From assembly GCA_015099395.1 (NCBI GenBank), contig AP024096.1:6737485-6801484 (forward strand): a stretch of DNA of 64,000 nt, given 5' to 3'. Position 1 is the stretch's first letter. Each line of letters starts with the position of its first letter. Positions 8,157 through 17,146 of the stretch are shown piece after piece. The position numbers and the translations under genes are program-made. The notes below the pieces were generated by a model. It did not search any database. It was not told the DNA's origin and saw nothing but the letters and a program-made list of their open reading frames with translations. Source of the DNA: Ktedonobacteria bacterium brp13. Lineage in GTDB: Bacteria; Chloroflexota; Ktedonobacteria; Ktedonobacterales; Ktedonobacteraceae.

Positions 8157-9497
8157 CTACTTTCTGCCAAATACAAGAACCGTCTGCCCCAATTGGATGC
8201 GATCGCCGTCTTGCAAAGGGTAGGTCTGGAACTTGTTGACCAATTGTCCATTGACTTTTGTACCGTTAGCGCTGCCTTCGTCCTTTAATGCATAGTTGCC
8301 GTTCCCCATATTGACGACCGATGCATGCAGGCGTGAGACGGCGAGGTCTTCCAGGAAGATATCGCTTTCACGGCTACGGCCGATGCTGAGCGACTCTTTA
8401 CGGATCTCGTAGACGCGGCCAGGCTCTTTTCCTTCTTCTACGCGGACATAGCCGATGCTATTAGCGTTAGGGACACTGCCTGCATAGGGTTGTTGTGGTG
8501 CACCGCGTAACATAGTCTTGTCACTGTCAGGATAGGCTGCGTTAGGATCAGCGACCGGTGCGCCATAGCCCTGACCATAACCGGACTGACTCTGCTGCCA
8601 GGCGTTGTTCGGTGCACCAGGTGCACCTGCGTTGCCATATTGGCCCTGAGGTTGTTGTTGTTGCTGAGCGGCCCATGGGTCCTGAGGCTGCTGTTGTTGA
8701 GAGGCCCATGGGTCCTGAGGCTGCTGTTGTTGAGAGGCCCATGGATCTTGCGGTGGCTGCACTGGTTGTCCCCAACCCTGACCAGAGATGGGAGTACCAC
8801 CAAGAGAGTTTGGACCTTGCTGAGGCTGCATGGGTGAAGAGCCAGCAGGAGCGCCATTCCAGGGCTGTTGTTGTTGCTGAGCGGCCCATGGATCTTGCTG
8901 GACTGCAGGAGCAGCGGCAGGAGCAGCTTCCCATGGATTTTGCGCTGCTCCCTGGTTGCCCCACTGACCACCACCGGACTGAGTCTGGCTTGGGGGAGCT
9001 TGCTGTCCTTGTTGCGCCCATGGATTGGCTGCGGGTGGTACCGGCTGCTGCTGTTGAGCGGCCCATGGGTTAGCGGGCTGAGCAGGACTGCTACCCCACT
9101 GCTGTGCGTTCGGAGCGGAACCGGGATTGCTCCAGGGATTGGCTTGTGACTGTGGTTGAGCAGGATTGCCTCCCCACGACTGCTGAGGGGCACCCTGACC
9201 GCCCCAACTCTGCTGTTGTTGCTGGGCAGGAGCATTCCAGTTCTGCTGTTGCTGTTGTTGATTCCAGCCGGCAGCGGAACCCTGCTGATTCCAGGCATCT
9301 TGCTGTTGCTGCTGAGGCTGCCAGTCGTTCCCAACAGAGTCATTCGCAACATTCTTGTTCTTTCCGCGCCTGACGTAGACAGCGAAGCCGATAATGACAG
9401 CTGCTAGCGCTAAAATGGCTATAACTATCCACGTCGGCGGAATAAGTGATCCCGCTCCCAAAAAAGCTCCCAAAACTATGAGCGTTTGCTCTTTCAT
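8157..9497 (-). CDS. Membrane-anchored FHA-domain protein with long Gln-rich repeats
   Basis: 446 aa. The N-terminus has hydrophobic segments (LIVLGAFLGAGSL and WIVIAILALAAVIIGFAVYV) followed by basic RRGKNKN, a membrane anchor with a cytoplasmic C-terminal side. Residues about 60-335 are low complexity, rich in Gln, Pro, Trp, Asn and Ala, with tandem DPWASQQQQPQ units. The C-terminal FHA domain (about 350-446) has the expected phosphothreonine-binding residues: IGRSRESDI, SRLHASV and SANGTKVNG. The role is most likely recruitment of threonine-phosphorylated partners to the membrane. It lies between two kinase genes on the same strand, so its partners may be their substrates. The linker composition suggests an intrinsically disordered spacer. 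Confidence 0.88.
   Translation of the reverse strand: MKEQTLIVLGAFLGAGSLIPPTWIVIAILALAAVIIGFAVYVRRGKNKNVANDSVGNDWQPQQQQQDAWNQQGSAAGWNQQQQQQNWNAPAQQQQQSWGGQGAPQQSWGGNPAQPQSQANPWSNPGSAPNAQQWGSSPAQPANPWAAQQQQPVPPAANPWAQQGQQAPPSQTQSGGGQWGNQGAAQNPWEAAPAAAPAVQQDPWAAQQQQQPWNGAPAGSSPMQPQQGPNSLGGTPISGQGWGQPVQPPQDPWASQQQQPQDPWASQQQQPQDPWAAQQQQQPQGQYGNAGAPGAPNNAWQQSQSGYGQGYGAPVADPNAAYPDSDKTMLRGAPQQPYAGSVPNANSIGYVRVEEGKEPGRVYEIRKESLSIGRSRESDIFLEDLAVSRLHASVVNMGNGNYALKDEGSANGTKVNGQLVNKFQTYPLQDGDRIQLGQTVLVFGRK
8671..8766 (-). repeat. 33-bp tandem repeat inside FHA gene
   Basis: GCCCATGGG or GCCCATGGA recurs at 8671, 8704 and 8737, a 33-bp period that encodes 11-residue DPWASQQQQPQ-type units. Similar GGCCCATGG blocks recur further up the gene with less regular spacing. 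Copy number could vary between strains. Confidence 0.75.
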
Positions 9498-9680
9498 AAC
9501 AGTTCACCCCTCTAATCGTAGAGGCGACAGTTACTCTCGTTGGCTCTGATAGAAGCAGAGCCAGAACGAGCCTGCTGTCACCCGATGTAGATCGGGCACC
9601 CTTCAGGGGATACCCCTACAACTGCGACCCAGTGTTACATCACAGCAATCGCAAGTTTGCGTACAAAATGTCTTTATGGC

Positions 9681-10907
9681 TTAGCGCAACTCAAAACGTA
9701 CCTCAACACTACCAAAACGCAAGATATCACCATCTTTGAGAGTACGTTCCTCGTGTGGTGTCAAGGTCACGCCATTGAGACGAGTCTTGTTTAATGCGTT
9801 GAGATCTTCGACTGTATAGGTTCCTTGTTGGTTACGCAGGTAGGCATGACGCCGTCCAACCGTCTTATCTGCCAGATTGATCTCAGGATAAATACCAAGC
9901 GTAGGGTCCTGGCGTCCAACAACCATCAGATCCCCTTTAAGAGGGATGATATGTCCACTAGAAATAATGACGATACGTGCCTCCTTAGTCGGTGGTGGTG
10001 TAGGGGGGAAATGCTCCCCCGGGTCGTTATTTGGTGGACGCTTATTGTTGTCGGGTGCTGAACCCCGCTGTGAAATCAACTGAGAAATCTGATCGAGAGC
10101 CGCTATGAACTCCTGTGGGGTTGCATAGCGTTTCGCAGGTGTTTTGGCAAGTGCCTTCTGCATAAATGTATCAATCTCAGCAGGCAGGTCAGTACGCAAG
10201 CGGCAGAGCGAAGGGACCGGTTCGTTCATATGCTTAATGACGATATCTACCGCAGTATCACCCTCGTAGGGAGGGCGACCACCAAGCATCTCAAACAAGA
10301 CCGTTGCCACCGAATAAAGATCCGAACGCGTGTCTGCGGAACGTCCACTCTCTGCCTGCTCAGGCGAAATATAGTAGGCGGTACCCATAAATACATTTGA
10401 TTGTGTAAGCGTGACGGTATCCCGGCCTCGTGCTAGTCCGAAGTCGGTGATCTTTATCATATCCTTACTATTGATTAGAATATTTTGTGGCTTGATATCT
10501 CTGTGTACTACACCTTGCTTGTAAGCTGTGTCCAGCCCTTCGGCGATCTGGCGTGCGTAGTTGATCGCTCGCAACGCATCCATCTGCCCCTGGCTGAGCA
10601 TATAGTATTTTAAACTCTGCCCGTCTATGTAGTCCATTACAATATAATACATGTTATTGTCGTTTCCATAGTCAAAGATGCGCACAATATGCGAATCGCT
10701 GAGATTCAAGAGGATATGAGCCTCTCGCTGGAAACGTGCTAGCAGTTCGCCGTCGCCTGATAGCTCCAAGTGCATAACCTTCAGGGCATAAATCCGGTTA
10801 TTCTCAAGGTCGCGGACGATATAGACAGTCGCAAAACTGCCTCGTCCACGTTCATCAATAAGCTTGTAGCGACTCCTGATGACACGACCTATCATGTCAC
10901 CGTTCAT
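9681..10907 (-). CDS. Ser/Thr protein kinase with C-terminal FHA domain
   Basis: 408 aa from the preferred start. The kinase domain (about 8-270) is complete: RGRGSFATVYIV, YALKVMHLEL, VVHRDIKPQNILI, ITDFGLARG, ISPEQAES. A short proline-rich spacer (NKRPPNNDPGEHFPPTPPP) leads to an FHA domain at the C-terminus (VVGRQDPT, GRRHAYLR, LNKTRLNG). Fusion of kinase and FHA suggests self-recruitment to phosphorylated substrates or autophosphorylation control. The frame extends to 10961, but GAGGAG at 10917-10922 places the start at ATG 10907 (9-nt spacing) or 10913 (3-nt spacing). It is the promoter-proximal gene of the three-gene signalling block on the minus strand. Confidence 0.9.
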   Translation of the reverse strand: MNGDMIGRVIRSRYKLIDERGRGSFATVYIVRDLENNRIYALKVMHLELSGDGELLARFQREAHILLNLSDSHIVRIFDYGNDNNMYYIVMDYIDGQSLKYYMLSQGQMDALRAINYARQIAEGLDTAYKQGVVHRDIKPQNILINSKDMIKITDFGLARGRDTVTLTQSNVFMGTAYYISPEQAESGRSADTRSDLYSVATVLFEMLGGRPPYEGDTAVDIVIKHMNEPVPSLCRLRTDLPAEIDTFMQKALAKTPAKRYATPQEFIAALDQISQLISQRGSAPDNNKRPPNNDPGEHFPPTPPPTKEARIVIISSGHIIPLKGDLMVVGRQDPTLGIYPEINLADKTVGRRHAYLRNQQGTYTVEDLNALNKTRLNGVTLTPHEERTLKDGDILRFGSVEVRFELR

Positions 10908-11244
10908 TGGCATGAACTCCTCTAATAGTAGGCTACTGTTAGCGGCTACATTATACACCATCCATGTGTTTGTGTCATGATACGTTCTCGTGTAGCCTGC
11001 GCGTTTTCTTTGCTTGGTTGCCTGTGTTCATTATTTGCACGCTTTGCACTTGAATGGGAAATCAACCAGCCGAAAAATGCATTCACTATGAACAACGCAA
11101 GGCGACGCTTTTCTCTCACTCGGATGGGTAGGGTGTACTAGTATTGTTTTCCCTACCCTTCTAAACGCCGGTTGAATGGGTATTCGCGCTCTGAAGACAG
11201 AGACACGATAACGGCCCCTGCCTCCCAGATGCGAATACTTCACG
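10908..11244. other. Intergenic region between kinase and peptidase genes
   Basis: 337 bp. It contains a perfect 8-bp stem GGGTAGGG (11127-11134) with CCCTACCC (11152-11159), a plausible but T-poor terminator for the peptidase gene, and TATTCGC/GCGAATA arms further right. No open frame here is supported. Confidence 0.5.
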
Positions 11245-13095
11245 TTACTCTTCATAGCGCCCATGGAGGTGCTGTGCCAGGAACTTTTCGGCGGCGGCAT
11301 AGAACTTGAAGCGGCTCTCTGGTTTAGCGAAGCCGTGCCCTTCGTCGGGGAAGAGCATGTATTCGTAGTCCAGGCCTTTTTCTTTGAGTGCGGCGACAAT
11401 CTGTTCCGCCTCTGCCTGCTTGACACGTGGATCGTTGGCACCCTGCGCAATGAGCAGAGGGATCTTGATATTGTCGACAAAGAAGAGCGGAGAGCGTGAT
11501 TTGATAAACTCTTCGTCGGTGTCGGGATGGCCGATCTGCTTGTAGAAGGTCGCCTCCAGTGCCGTGGCCCAGTAGGCCGGGAAGGAGCGTAGCAGGGTCA
11601 TTAAATTGGATGGGCCGACGATATCTACGGCGCAGTTGAAGACGTCGGGTGTAAAGGTCGCGCCGACAAGCGCAGCATAACCGCCATAGGAGCCACCATA
11701 GATGGCGACACGTTTGGGATCAGCGATGCCCTGCTTAATGACCCAGTTGACGCCATCGATCAGATCTGTATGCATCTTGCCGCCCCACTCTTTGTTGCCG
11801 GCATTGATAAAGTTCTTGCCGTAACCGGAGGAGCCACGATAATTCACTTGCAGACAGGCATAGCCACGATTGGTAAGCCACTGGACCTCTGGTCGATAGC
11901 CCCAGGTATCACGGGCGGTTGGACCACCATGCACATTAAGGACCAGCGGCAGATTTGTGTGATCTCCACCAGCAGGTAACGACAGGTAGCCATGGATGGT
12001 CAGACCATCGCGGGCCTGGAAGGTAATGGGTTCCATCTGTGCTAACGTATAGTTGCTCAATGCCGGTTGATTGACAAAGAGGAGGTCTGCACTTTGCTGC
12101 TGGCGATGATAGACATAGAATGAGATGGGACCATTATCGACGACAAAACCGACAATCCAGGTCTCGTCGGCGTCATCACGACTGCTGATTGATAATTCGC
12201 CAGCGTGGATATCACGGATACGATCGAAGTCCAGACGGATTGTCTCGTCCAATACGGTCCATTCGGTACGCTCCTTATTGAAGGCGACGGCCTGGACCTC
12301 GTAGGTATCCGGGTTAATCATTACATTACCGACATCGTACAAGGGATCTTCCGCGATAACCTTTACTGCTCCGCTGGTGGCATTGATAATAGTCAGGCGA
12401 CCAGCGTTGACGTCGCGTGAATCCTGCACATAGATATCCTGCCCGTCTTTCGTAAAGCCCAGTGGGCCACTGGTCAGTGCATCATCGGGTCCCCAATTGA
12501 TCAATGGACGCCACTCGCTCTGCTCATCATCACGTACCAGCAGATCGAAGCCGCCATTGGGAGAGGCTGCCATCGCGCCACGAACCTTAAAGTTCGTATC
12601 GGTAACCCATTGCGCGACGTTGCCAGGGTTCTGGGCAACCTCGGTAATTGTGCCGCTGGGAATATCCAGGTGATAGACATCGTGCACCTGAGGATTATTT
12701 TTGTTCATCGCGATCAGTAGTTCGTTGGGGAAGTGTTTATCGTGATCGAGGACCTGGACCTGCACCCCCTCAAAAGGTGTAAGATCGCGGGTCTCTTGAT
12801 TCTCGATATGGGTAGCGTAGAGCCGCCAGTTCTCATTACCGCCGACGTCCTGCAGGTAGAGAATATGTGTATTATCAGCGGCCCAGAAATAAAAACGTAT
12901 GCCTCGATCGGTATCCCTGGTGACCGGCTGGAAATCATCGCCACTGACCGTGCCGACCCAGACATTGAGTACGTCGTCAACCGGTGCCAGATAGGCCAAC
13001 CGCTTGCCGTCAGGCGAGATTTTGGGTTGAGCTTTTACGGGATTACCGAATAATATTGTGCGTGGAATAAGTGTCTCTTGTGTTGAGGTCGTCAT
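11245..13095 (-). CDS. S9 family prolyl oligopeptidase-like peptidase
   Basis: 616 aa serine peptidase. The N-terminal part (about 1-370) is a beta-propeller built of repeated blades (ISPDGKRLAYLAP, GIRFYFWAADNTHILYLQD, TKDGQDIYVQDSRD). The C-terminal alpha/beta hydrolase domain carries the catalytic triad: Ser in YGGSYGGYAAL, Asp in AQGANDPRVK and His in DEGHGFAKPES. This is the acylaminoacyl-peptidase/dipeptidyl aminopeptidase group of family S9, which cleaves short peptides. No signal peptide is visible, so it is likely cytoplasmic. The start at 13095 (MTTSTQETLIPRTILFG) follows GAGGAGG; the longer frame to 13176 lacks such a site. It stands alone downstream of the glycosyltransferase genes. 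Confidence 0.9.
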   Translation of the reverse strand: MTTSTQETLIPRTILFGNPVKAQPKISPDGKRLAYLAPVDDVLNVWVGTVSGDDFQPVTRDTDRGIRFYFWAADNTHILYLQDVGGNENWRLYATHIENQETRDLTPFEGVQVQVLDHDKHFPNELLIAMNKNNPQVHDVYHLDIPSGTITEVAQNPGNVAQWVTDTNFKVRGAMAASPNGGFDLLVRDDEQSEWRPLINWGPDDALTSGPLGFTKDGQDIYVQDSRDVNAGRLTIINATSGAVKVIAEDPLYDVGNVMINPDTYEVQAVAFNKERTEWTVLDETIRLDFDRIRDIHAGELSISSRDDADETWIVGFVVDNGPISFYVYHRQQQSADLLFVNQPALSNYTLAQMEPITFQARDGLTIHGYLSLPAGGDHTNLPLVLNVHGGPTARDTWGYRPEVQWLTNRGYACLQVNYRGSSGYGKNFINAGNKEWGGKMHTDLIDGVNWVIKQGIADPKRVAIYGGSYGGYAALVGATFTPDVFNCAVDIVGPSNLMTLLRSFPAYWATALEATFYKQIGHPDTDEEFIKSRSPLFFVDNIKIPLLIAQGANDPRVKQAEAEQIVAALKEKGLDYEYMLFPDEGHGFAKPESRFKFYAAAEKFLAQHLHGRYEE

Positions 13096-13242
13096 GTATC
13101 CTCCTCTAAACTGCAGCAAATTCTTTATTGTATGTTGGATAGCGTAGCATACTGATACCGCGCAATACCAGTGCATAGATTTGCATATATTGAGTATGCA
13201 TCGGCATGCTTAGCGCTATTCTTATTCTTGTTCTTACTATTT

Positions 13243-14376
13243 CTACGGATGGTTGGCGGGGAAAGTTGAGAGGATCTCTGCATAGACAGCATATGTCTGT
13301 TGCGCGATCTGCGTCTGGGTATAGTTGTCGAGCACGCGCTGACGCCCCTGGCGTGCCAGAGTAGCATAAAGGTCAGGATCAGCCAGAAGTTTCTGTACTT
13401 GTGCGGCGAGATCCGTGGCATCTCCTTCTTTAAAGATAAGGCCGCCATCACCAATGACATAGGGGATCTCGCCGCTATCAGAGCCGATCGCCGGCGTTTC
13501 ACATGACATCGCCTCAGCCAGAATGCGACCGAATTGCTCAATCCAATTGGGCCGTGAGAGCGATGGCAGTACCAGGATGTCGAACTGTTCCATCTCAGCT
13601 GGAACCTTGTCGGTGGAGACGCCAGGCTTAAAGATGACCCGTTCGCTAACATGGAGTTGTTGGGCCAGTTCTTCAAGTGGAGTGCGCATAGGACCATGGC
13701 CGATAAAGACAGCGCGACAGTAGTCTGGCAGCTGTGTTAGCGCCTCGACAATCAGTGTCAACCCCTTCTCCTCTTTAAGTCGTCCAATAAAGCCCAGTGT
13801 GAACGGAGCACCTGGTTGGCGCAGTGCGCGTGGTGCACTACGCTTGTAGATCTCGGTATCAAAGCCGAACTGAGGGATGATACGTAGCGGTCCCTGGTAG
13901 CCCTTGCGTCGCAATACATCTTCGGCAGCGCGGTTGCCTGCCAGCGCGTACGCTGCGTGGGCATAGTTATAGCGCTCAAATTGGCGGAACGGGGGTGGAT
14001 AGCTCCGATAGAGATTCTGCCAGGTGAAGAAGAGCGTGCGGGCCTTATACTTACGTGCCAGACGTGTGGCCTGGAAGGTCGCAAAGTTGTAGGGTTCTTC
14101 ATCGATATGCACGATCTCTGGTCGTACCTCACGCATAATCTTTGGCAATTGCGGATAATAGTGCAGATGGAAGTTCCCATTCAGGGCGATTGGCGTGACA
14201 AGCATATGGTAGCCACTGGTATACATCTTCTCCAGTACCTGCTTGCTGCCATCGTCGCTCTGCCAGTATGGTGGCGTCACCAGCGTCAGCTCGACATCGG
14301 GGCACTTTGCAATCTCTTCCAGTTTGCGCTGTGAGGTCCCTGCGACCAGAGCCTTTGAAATCATTAATACTCGCAT
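13243..14376 (-). CDS. Glycosyltransferase family 4
   Basis: 377 aa GT-B fold glycosyltransferase using a nucleotide sugar. The donor-binding C-terminal half shows FTLGFIGRLKEEKGLTLIVEAL, the EQFGRILAEAMSCETPAIG segment with the conserved acidic pair, and SGEIPYVIGDGGLIF. The acceptor half begins MRVLMISKALVAG. The most divergent of the three neighbouring GT4 enzymes. Three bases separate it from the preceding glycosyltransferase gene, so the two are co-transcribed. The run suggests sequential assembly of a surface glycan or glycolipid; sugar specificity is not deducible. Confidence 0.88.
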   Translation of the reverse strand: MRVLMISKALVAGTSQRKLEEIAKCPDVELTLVTPPYWQSDDGSKQVLEKMYTSGYHMLVTPIALNGNFHLHYYPQLPKIMREVRPEIVHIDEEPYNFATFQATRLARKYKARTLFFTWQNLYRSYPPPFRQFERYNYAHAAYALAGNRAAEDVLRRKGYQGPLRIIPQFGFDTEIYKRSAPRALRQPGAPFTLGFIGRLKEEKGLTLIVEALTQLPDYCRAVFIGHGPMRTPLEELAQQLHVSERVIFKPGVSTDKVPAEMEQFDILVLPSLSRPNWIEQFGRILAEAMSCETPAIGSDSGEIPYVIGDGGLIFKEGDATDLAAQVQKLLADPDLYATLARQGRQRVLDNYTQTQIAQQTYAVYAEILSTFPANHP

Positions 14377-14379
14377 CGT

Positions 14380-15531
14380 TTATTTCTTCTTACGTATAAC
14401 TTCTTCATAGACTGCCAGGGTCTCCTGAGCCGTCTTCCGCCAGTTGAAGCGCTGCGCTTGCTGTAGCGAGCGAGCACTGAGTTCGGCGCGTTTAGCAGGA
14501 TCATTCAGCAGGCTGCTCATGGCATCAACCAGAGCGCGGATATCTTCTGGATCTACACTCAGAGCAGCATCGCCGACGACTTCTGGGAGTGAGGTGCGAT
14601 TAGAGCAGACGACCGGTGCACCGCAACTCATAGCCTCTAGCGGATCGAGTCCAAAGCCTTCGTAGAGCGAAGGGAAGACAAAGAGGCTGGCACCGCTATA
14701 GAGTGCAGGCTTATCCTCCTCTTCAACGAAGCGATAGACAATCTTATCGGTCATACCCAGTTCCTCCGCAACCGGTCGCGGATCTGGGAAGAGCGGCCCT
14801 TTCTGTTTATCGGGGTTGCCCGCAATGAGTAGCTTTAGCGCAGGATCGCCGCTCTGTGCGTGCAGGTGCGCGAAGGCCTGAACCAGCAGTGGAACATTCT
14901 TGCGTTGATCGAGCCCACCCAGATAGAAGATATAGCGCTCGCCCAGTCCATAGCGGGTCCGTGTCTGTGCGATCTGTTCTGGATCGGTCACAGGCTTATA
15001 CTCTTCACCGGCAGCCTCATAGATCACACGGATATGCTCGGCGGGCAATTTCAGCGCATCTATCATATCCTGTTTAGCGTGCTGCGAGACCGTGATGATC
15101 ATATCGGCGTGATGTGCGGCACGAGCGATCAACTGCATATACGCCTTGATCTTCGAGTTGGGTTGGTAAGCTGGTAGCCGCAACGGAATGACGTCGTGGA
15201 TCGTCACCACCGTGGGTGTACGCCTGATGAGTGGAGGGGCAAAATAAGGGATATGCAAGAGATCCACGTGCTCTTTGCGTGCAGCTGCCGGGCCGGTGAA
15301 TTGTTCCCACACCACCTTCTCGCTATTTTTATTCTTTGCCAGCGGACCGGGTACTGGATAACTATGATATGGATAGCCGGCAGGAGCCGCTTTCGTGATA
15401 GGTCGCGCCCCTAGCAGCAGATAGTCGTTGTGCTGATCGAGTGTAGAGAGCGCCTCGAGCAGGTGTGTAAGGTACTGTCCACTCCCGGTTGCAGGAAACT
15501 GAAGGAATTGAGCGTTCACGCCTATTTTCAT
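14380..15531 (-). CDS. Glycosyltransferase family 4
   Basis: 383 aa GT-B enzyme. Motifs: MKIGVNAQFLQFPATGSGQYLTH at the N-terminus (GxGxY acceptor-side loop), YIFYLGGLDQRKNVPLLVQAF, and the donor site EGFGLDPLEAMSCGAPVVCS followed by TSLPEVVGDAALSVDPEDI. It belongs to the mannosyl/glucosyltransferase type of GT4 related to WbaZ-like proteins. The ATG overlaps the stop of the upstream gene (ATGA), so translation is coupled. The similarity of its C-terminal half to that of the upstream neighbour suggests an old duplication. Confidence 0.9.
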   Translation of the reverse strand: MKIGVNAQFLQFPATGSGQYLTHLLEALSTLDQHNDYLLLGARPITKAAPAGYPYHSYPVPGPLAKNKNSEKVVWEQFTGPAAARKEHVDLLHIPYFAPPLIRRTPTVVTIHDVIPLRLPAYQPNSKIKAYMQLIARAAHHADMIITVSQHAKQDMIDALKLPAEHIRVIYEAAGEEYKPVTDPEQIAQTRTRYGLGERYIFYLGGLDQRKNVPLLVQAFAHLHAQSGDPALKLLIAGNPDKQKGPLFPDPRPVAEELGMTDKIVYRFVEEEDKPALYSGASLFVFPSLYEGFGLDPLEAMSCGAPVVCSNRTSLPEVVGDAALSVDPEDIRALVDAMSSLLNDPAKRAELSARSLQQAQRFNWRKTAQETLAVYEEVIRKKK

Positions 15532-16721
15532 CTTACACCGTCCGTCGCCTCATTAGAAAAATTGGTCTGAGAAAAATTGGTCTCTCCGTCCGCAAGTTGC
15601 TGATAGATATGGAGAAGCTTGCGGGCCGATTGTTCCCATGTATAGTGTTGGATGCGTTGATACCCCTTCTGTCGGAGTTCCTCTTGCAGTTGTGGATTCT
15701 CGAGTACGCGCGTGATCGCGGCAGAGAGCGCATCGATATCGTGTGGATCGACCTGTAGAGCTGCGTCACCCACCACCTCTGGTAGAGAAGATGTATTGGA
15801 TGTAATGACAGGAGCCCCACAGGCCATCGCCTCGATTGGAGGGATACCGAAGCCTTCAGAGAACGAAGGGAAGGCGAAGAGATCAGCCATACTGTACAGC
15901 GTAATCAGCTCAAGGTCGGAGACGCGACCGAGAAAGCGAACCTTCTTTTCGATCTTGAGCTCCTGTACCAGTTGGTGTGTCTCCTCGTACATCCAGCCCT
16001 TGCCGCCAGCGATTGCAAGCATAGCGGGACCGTTCTTCTTTTGCTGTGCCTTATAGAAGGCTTTGATCAGTCCCAGATGGTTCTTGCGCGGCTCCTGTGT
16101 ACCGACTGCCAGCACCAGTGGATGCTTCAGATGATATTTATTGAGTGTGGCCCCTAGCAGAATTGGATCGCTTACGCGCTTAAAATAGGGATTGACACCA
16201 TTAGGGACCACGACCAGCTTCTCAGGAGCAACCTGGAAGTGTTCGATCAGTGTTCGGCTCACCTCGCTAGAGACCGTCGTCACCACATCGGCCCGCGCCA
16301 ACGAGTCCGGCACAACCTTTTTTAAATACGCAGCCAGCGAAGGGACAGCATACTCAGGATGTTCGACAAATGCAAGATCATGGATAGTCACAACCTTACG
16401 CACGCGTTTGCCAAGTGGAGGGAGCACAAAATCGGGTCCGTGATAGATAGTACTCGGACCCGTAAATAAAGACGCTGCTGGCAACGGAAGACGCCAGCGG
16501 TACCAGAGCACATTGAGATAGCGATCTGGGATACCGATATTGCGTCCCCGCACATTGTCAGCAAGAGGAAATGGACGCTCCGAACTGGTGCGTCCACTGG
16601 TGAGTAATGTATAGCTATTATCAGGATCAAGCGTGAGCAGAGCATTGACGAGATTGCGTACATACACGCCAATACCTGCCCCTTGCCTGATCGCTGCTGT
16701 ATAGTCAATCGCGATACGCAT
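15528..16721 (-). CDS. Glycosyltransferase family 4
   Basis: 397 aa GT-B enzyme. It starts MRIAIDYTAAIRQGAGIGVY (glycine-rich acceptor-side loop), then PLVLAVGTQEPRKNHLGLIKAF, RVSDLELITLYSMADLFAFPS and the donor motif EGFGIPPIEAMACGAPVITS followed by SLPEVVGDAALQVDPHDI. It closely resembles the next gene in the donor-binding half. Its C-terminal tail carries the near-duplicate ETNFSQTNFSNEA. It is the first of the three overlapping glycosyltransferase genes in transcription order and follows the HIT gene by about 30 bp. Confidence 0.9.
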   Translation of the reverse strand: MRIAIDYTAAIRQGAGIGVYVRNLVNALLTLDPDNSYTLLTSGRTSSERPFPLADNVRGRNIGIPDRYLNVLWYRWRLPLPAASLFTGPSTIYHGPDFVLPPLGKRVRKVVTIHDLAFVEHPEYAVPSLAAYLKKVVPDSLARADVVTTVSSEVSRTLIEHFQVAPEKLVVVPNGVNPYFKRVSDPILLGATLNKYHLKHPLVLAVGTQEPRKNHLGLIKAFYKAQQKKNGPAMLAIAGGKGWMYEETHQLVQELKIEKKVRFLGRVSDLELITLYSMADLFAFPSFSEGFGIPPIEAMACGAPVITSNTSSLPEVVGDAALQVDPHDIDALSAAITRVLENPQLQEELRQKGYQRIQHYTWEQSARKLLHIYQQLADGETNFSQTNFSNEATDGVR

Positions 16722-16754
16722 GGGGTTACCTTTGCACTGGATTAGCCTATTTGA

Positions 16755-17099
16755 TTAGCCTGGAGGCCATGTCAGATCCCGCCCACCCAGCAGGTGGAAG
16801 TGCAGGTGCAAGACGCTTTGTCCTGCGCGTGGGCCTACATTCGTGACAAAGCGATAGCCCTCCTCCAACTTTAGATCATGTGCCACCTTCTTAGCAGCTT
16901 GAAAGATGCCGTTGAGTAGGGGGCCATCTTCAGGGGTAATGTCTGCCATTGAAGCAACATGTTTGCGCGGCACAAACAGGATATGCTGCGGAGCCGCCGG
17001 ATGAACATCCTGAAACGCCACAGTGCTCTCGTCTTGATAAACGATCGTACCTGGTATTTCGCCGGCAATGATCTTGCAAAAAATACAATCTTGCTGCAT
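16755..17099 (-). CDS. HIT family nucleotide hydrolase
   Basis: 114 aa histidine-triad protein of Hint/HinT type, a nucleoside phosphoramidase or related AMP-lysine hydrolase. Features: the N-terminal CIFCKIIAGEIPGTIVYQDE typical of the family, and the triad HLHFHLLGG near the C-terminus with the catalytic His. The start at 17099 follows GGAG six bases upstream; a longer frame to 17132 lacks support. Full family length. It is embedded between a zinc-ribbon protein gene and the glycosyltransferases on the same strand; HIT genes are often housekeeping riders in such operons, so no functional link is implied. Confidence 0.92.
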   Translation of the reverse strand: MQQDCIFCKIIAGEIPGTIVYQDESTVAFQDVHPAAPQHILFVPRKHVASMADITPEDGPLLNGIFQAAKKVAHDLKLEEGYRFVTNVGPRAGQSVLHLHFHLLGGRDLTWPPG

Positions 17100-17146
17100 A
17101 CAATCTCCATGGAGTAGAGGGCCTTGCTGCAAGGCCCTCTGCTACG

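Noticed and set aside
8438..9352. Long open frames on both strands over the FHA gene
   Set aside because: They are produced by the Gln-codon-rich repeats; the frame with TM helices and the FHA domain is the coding one.
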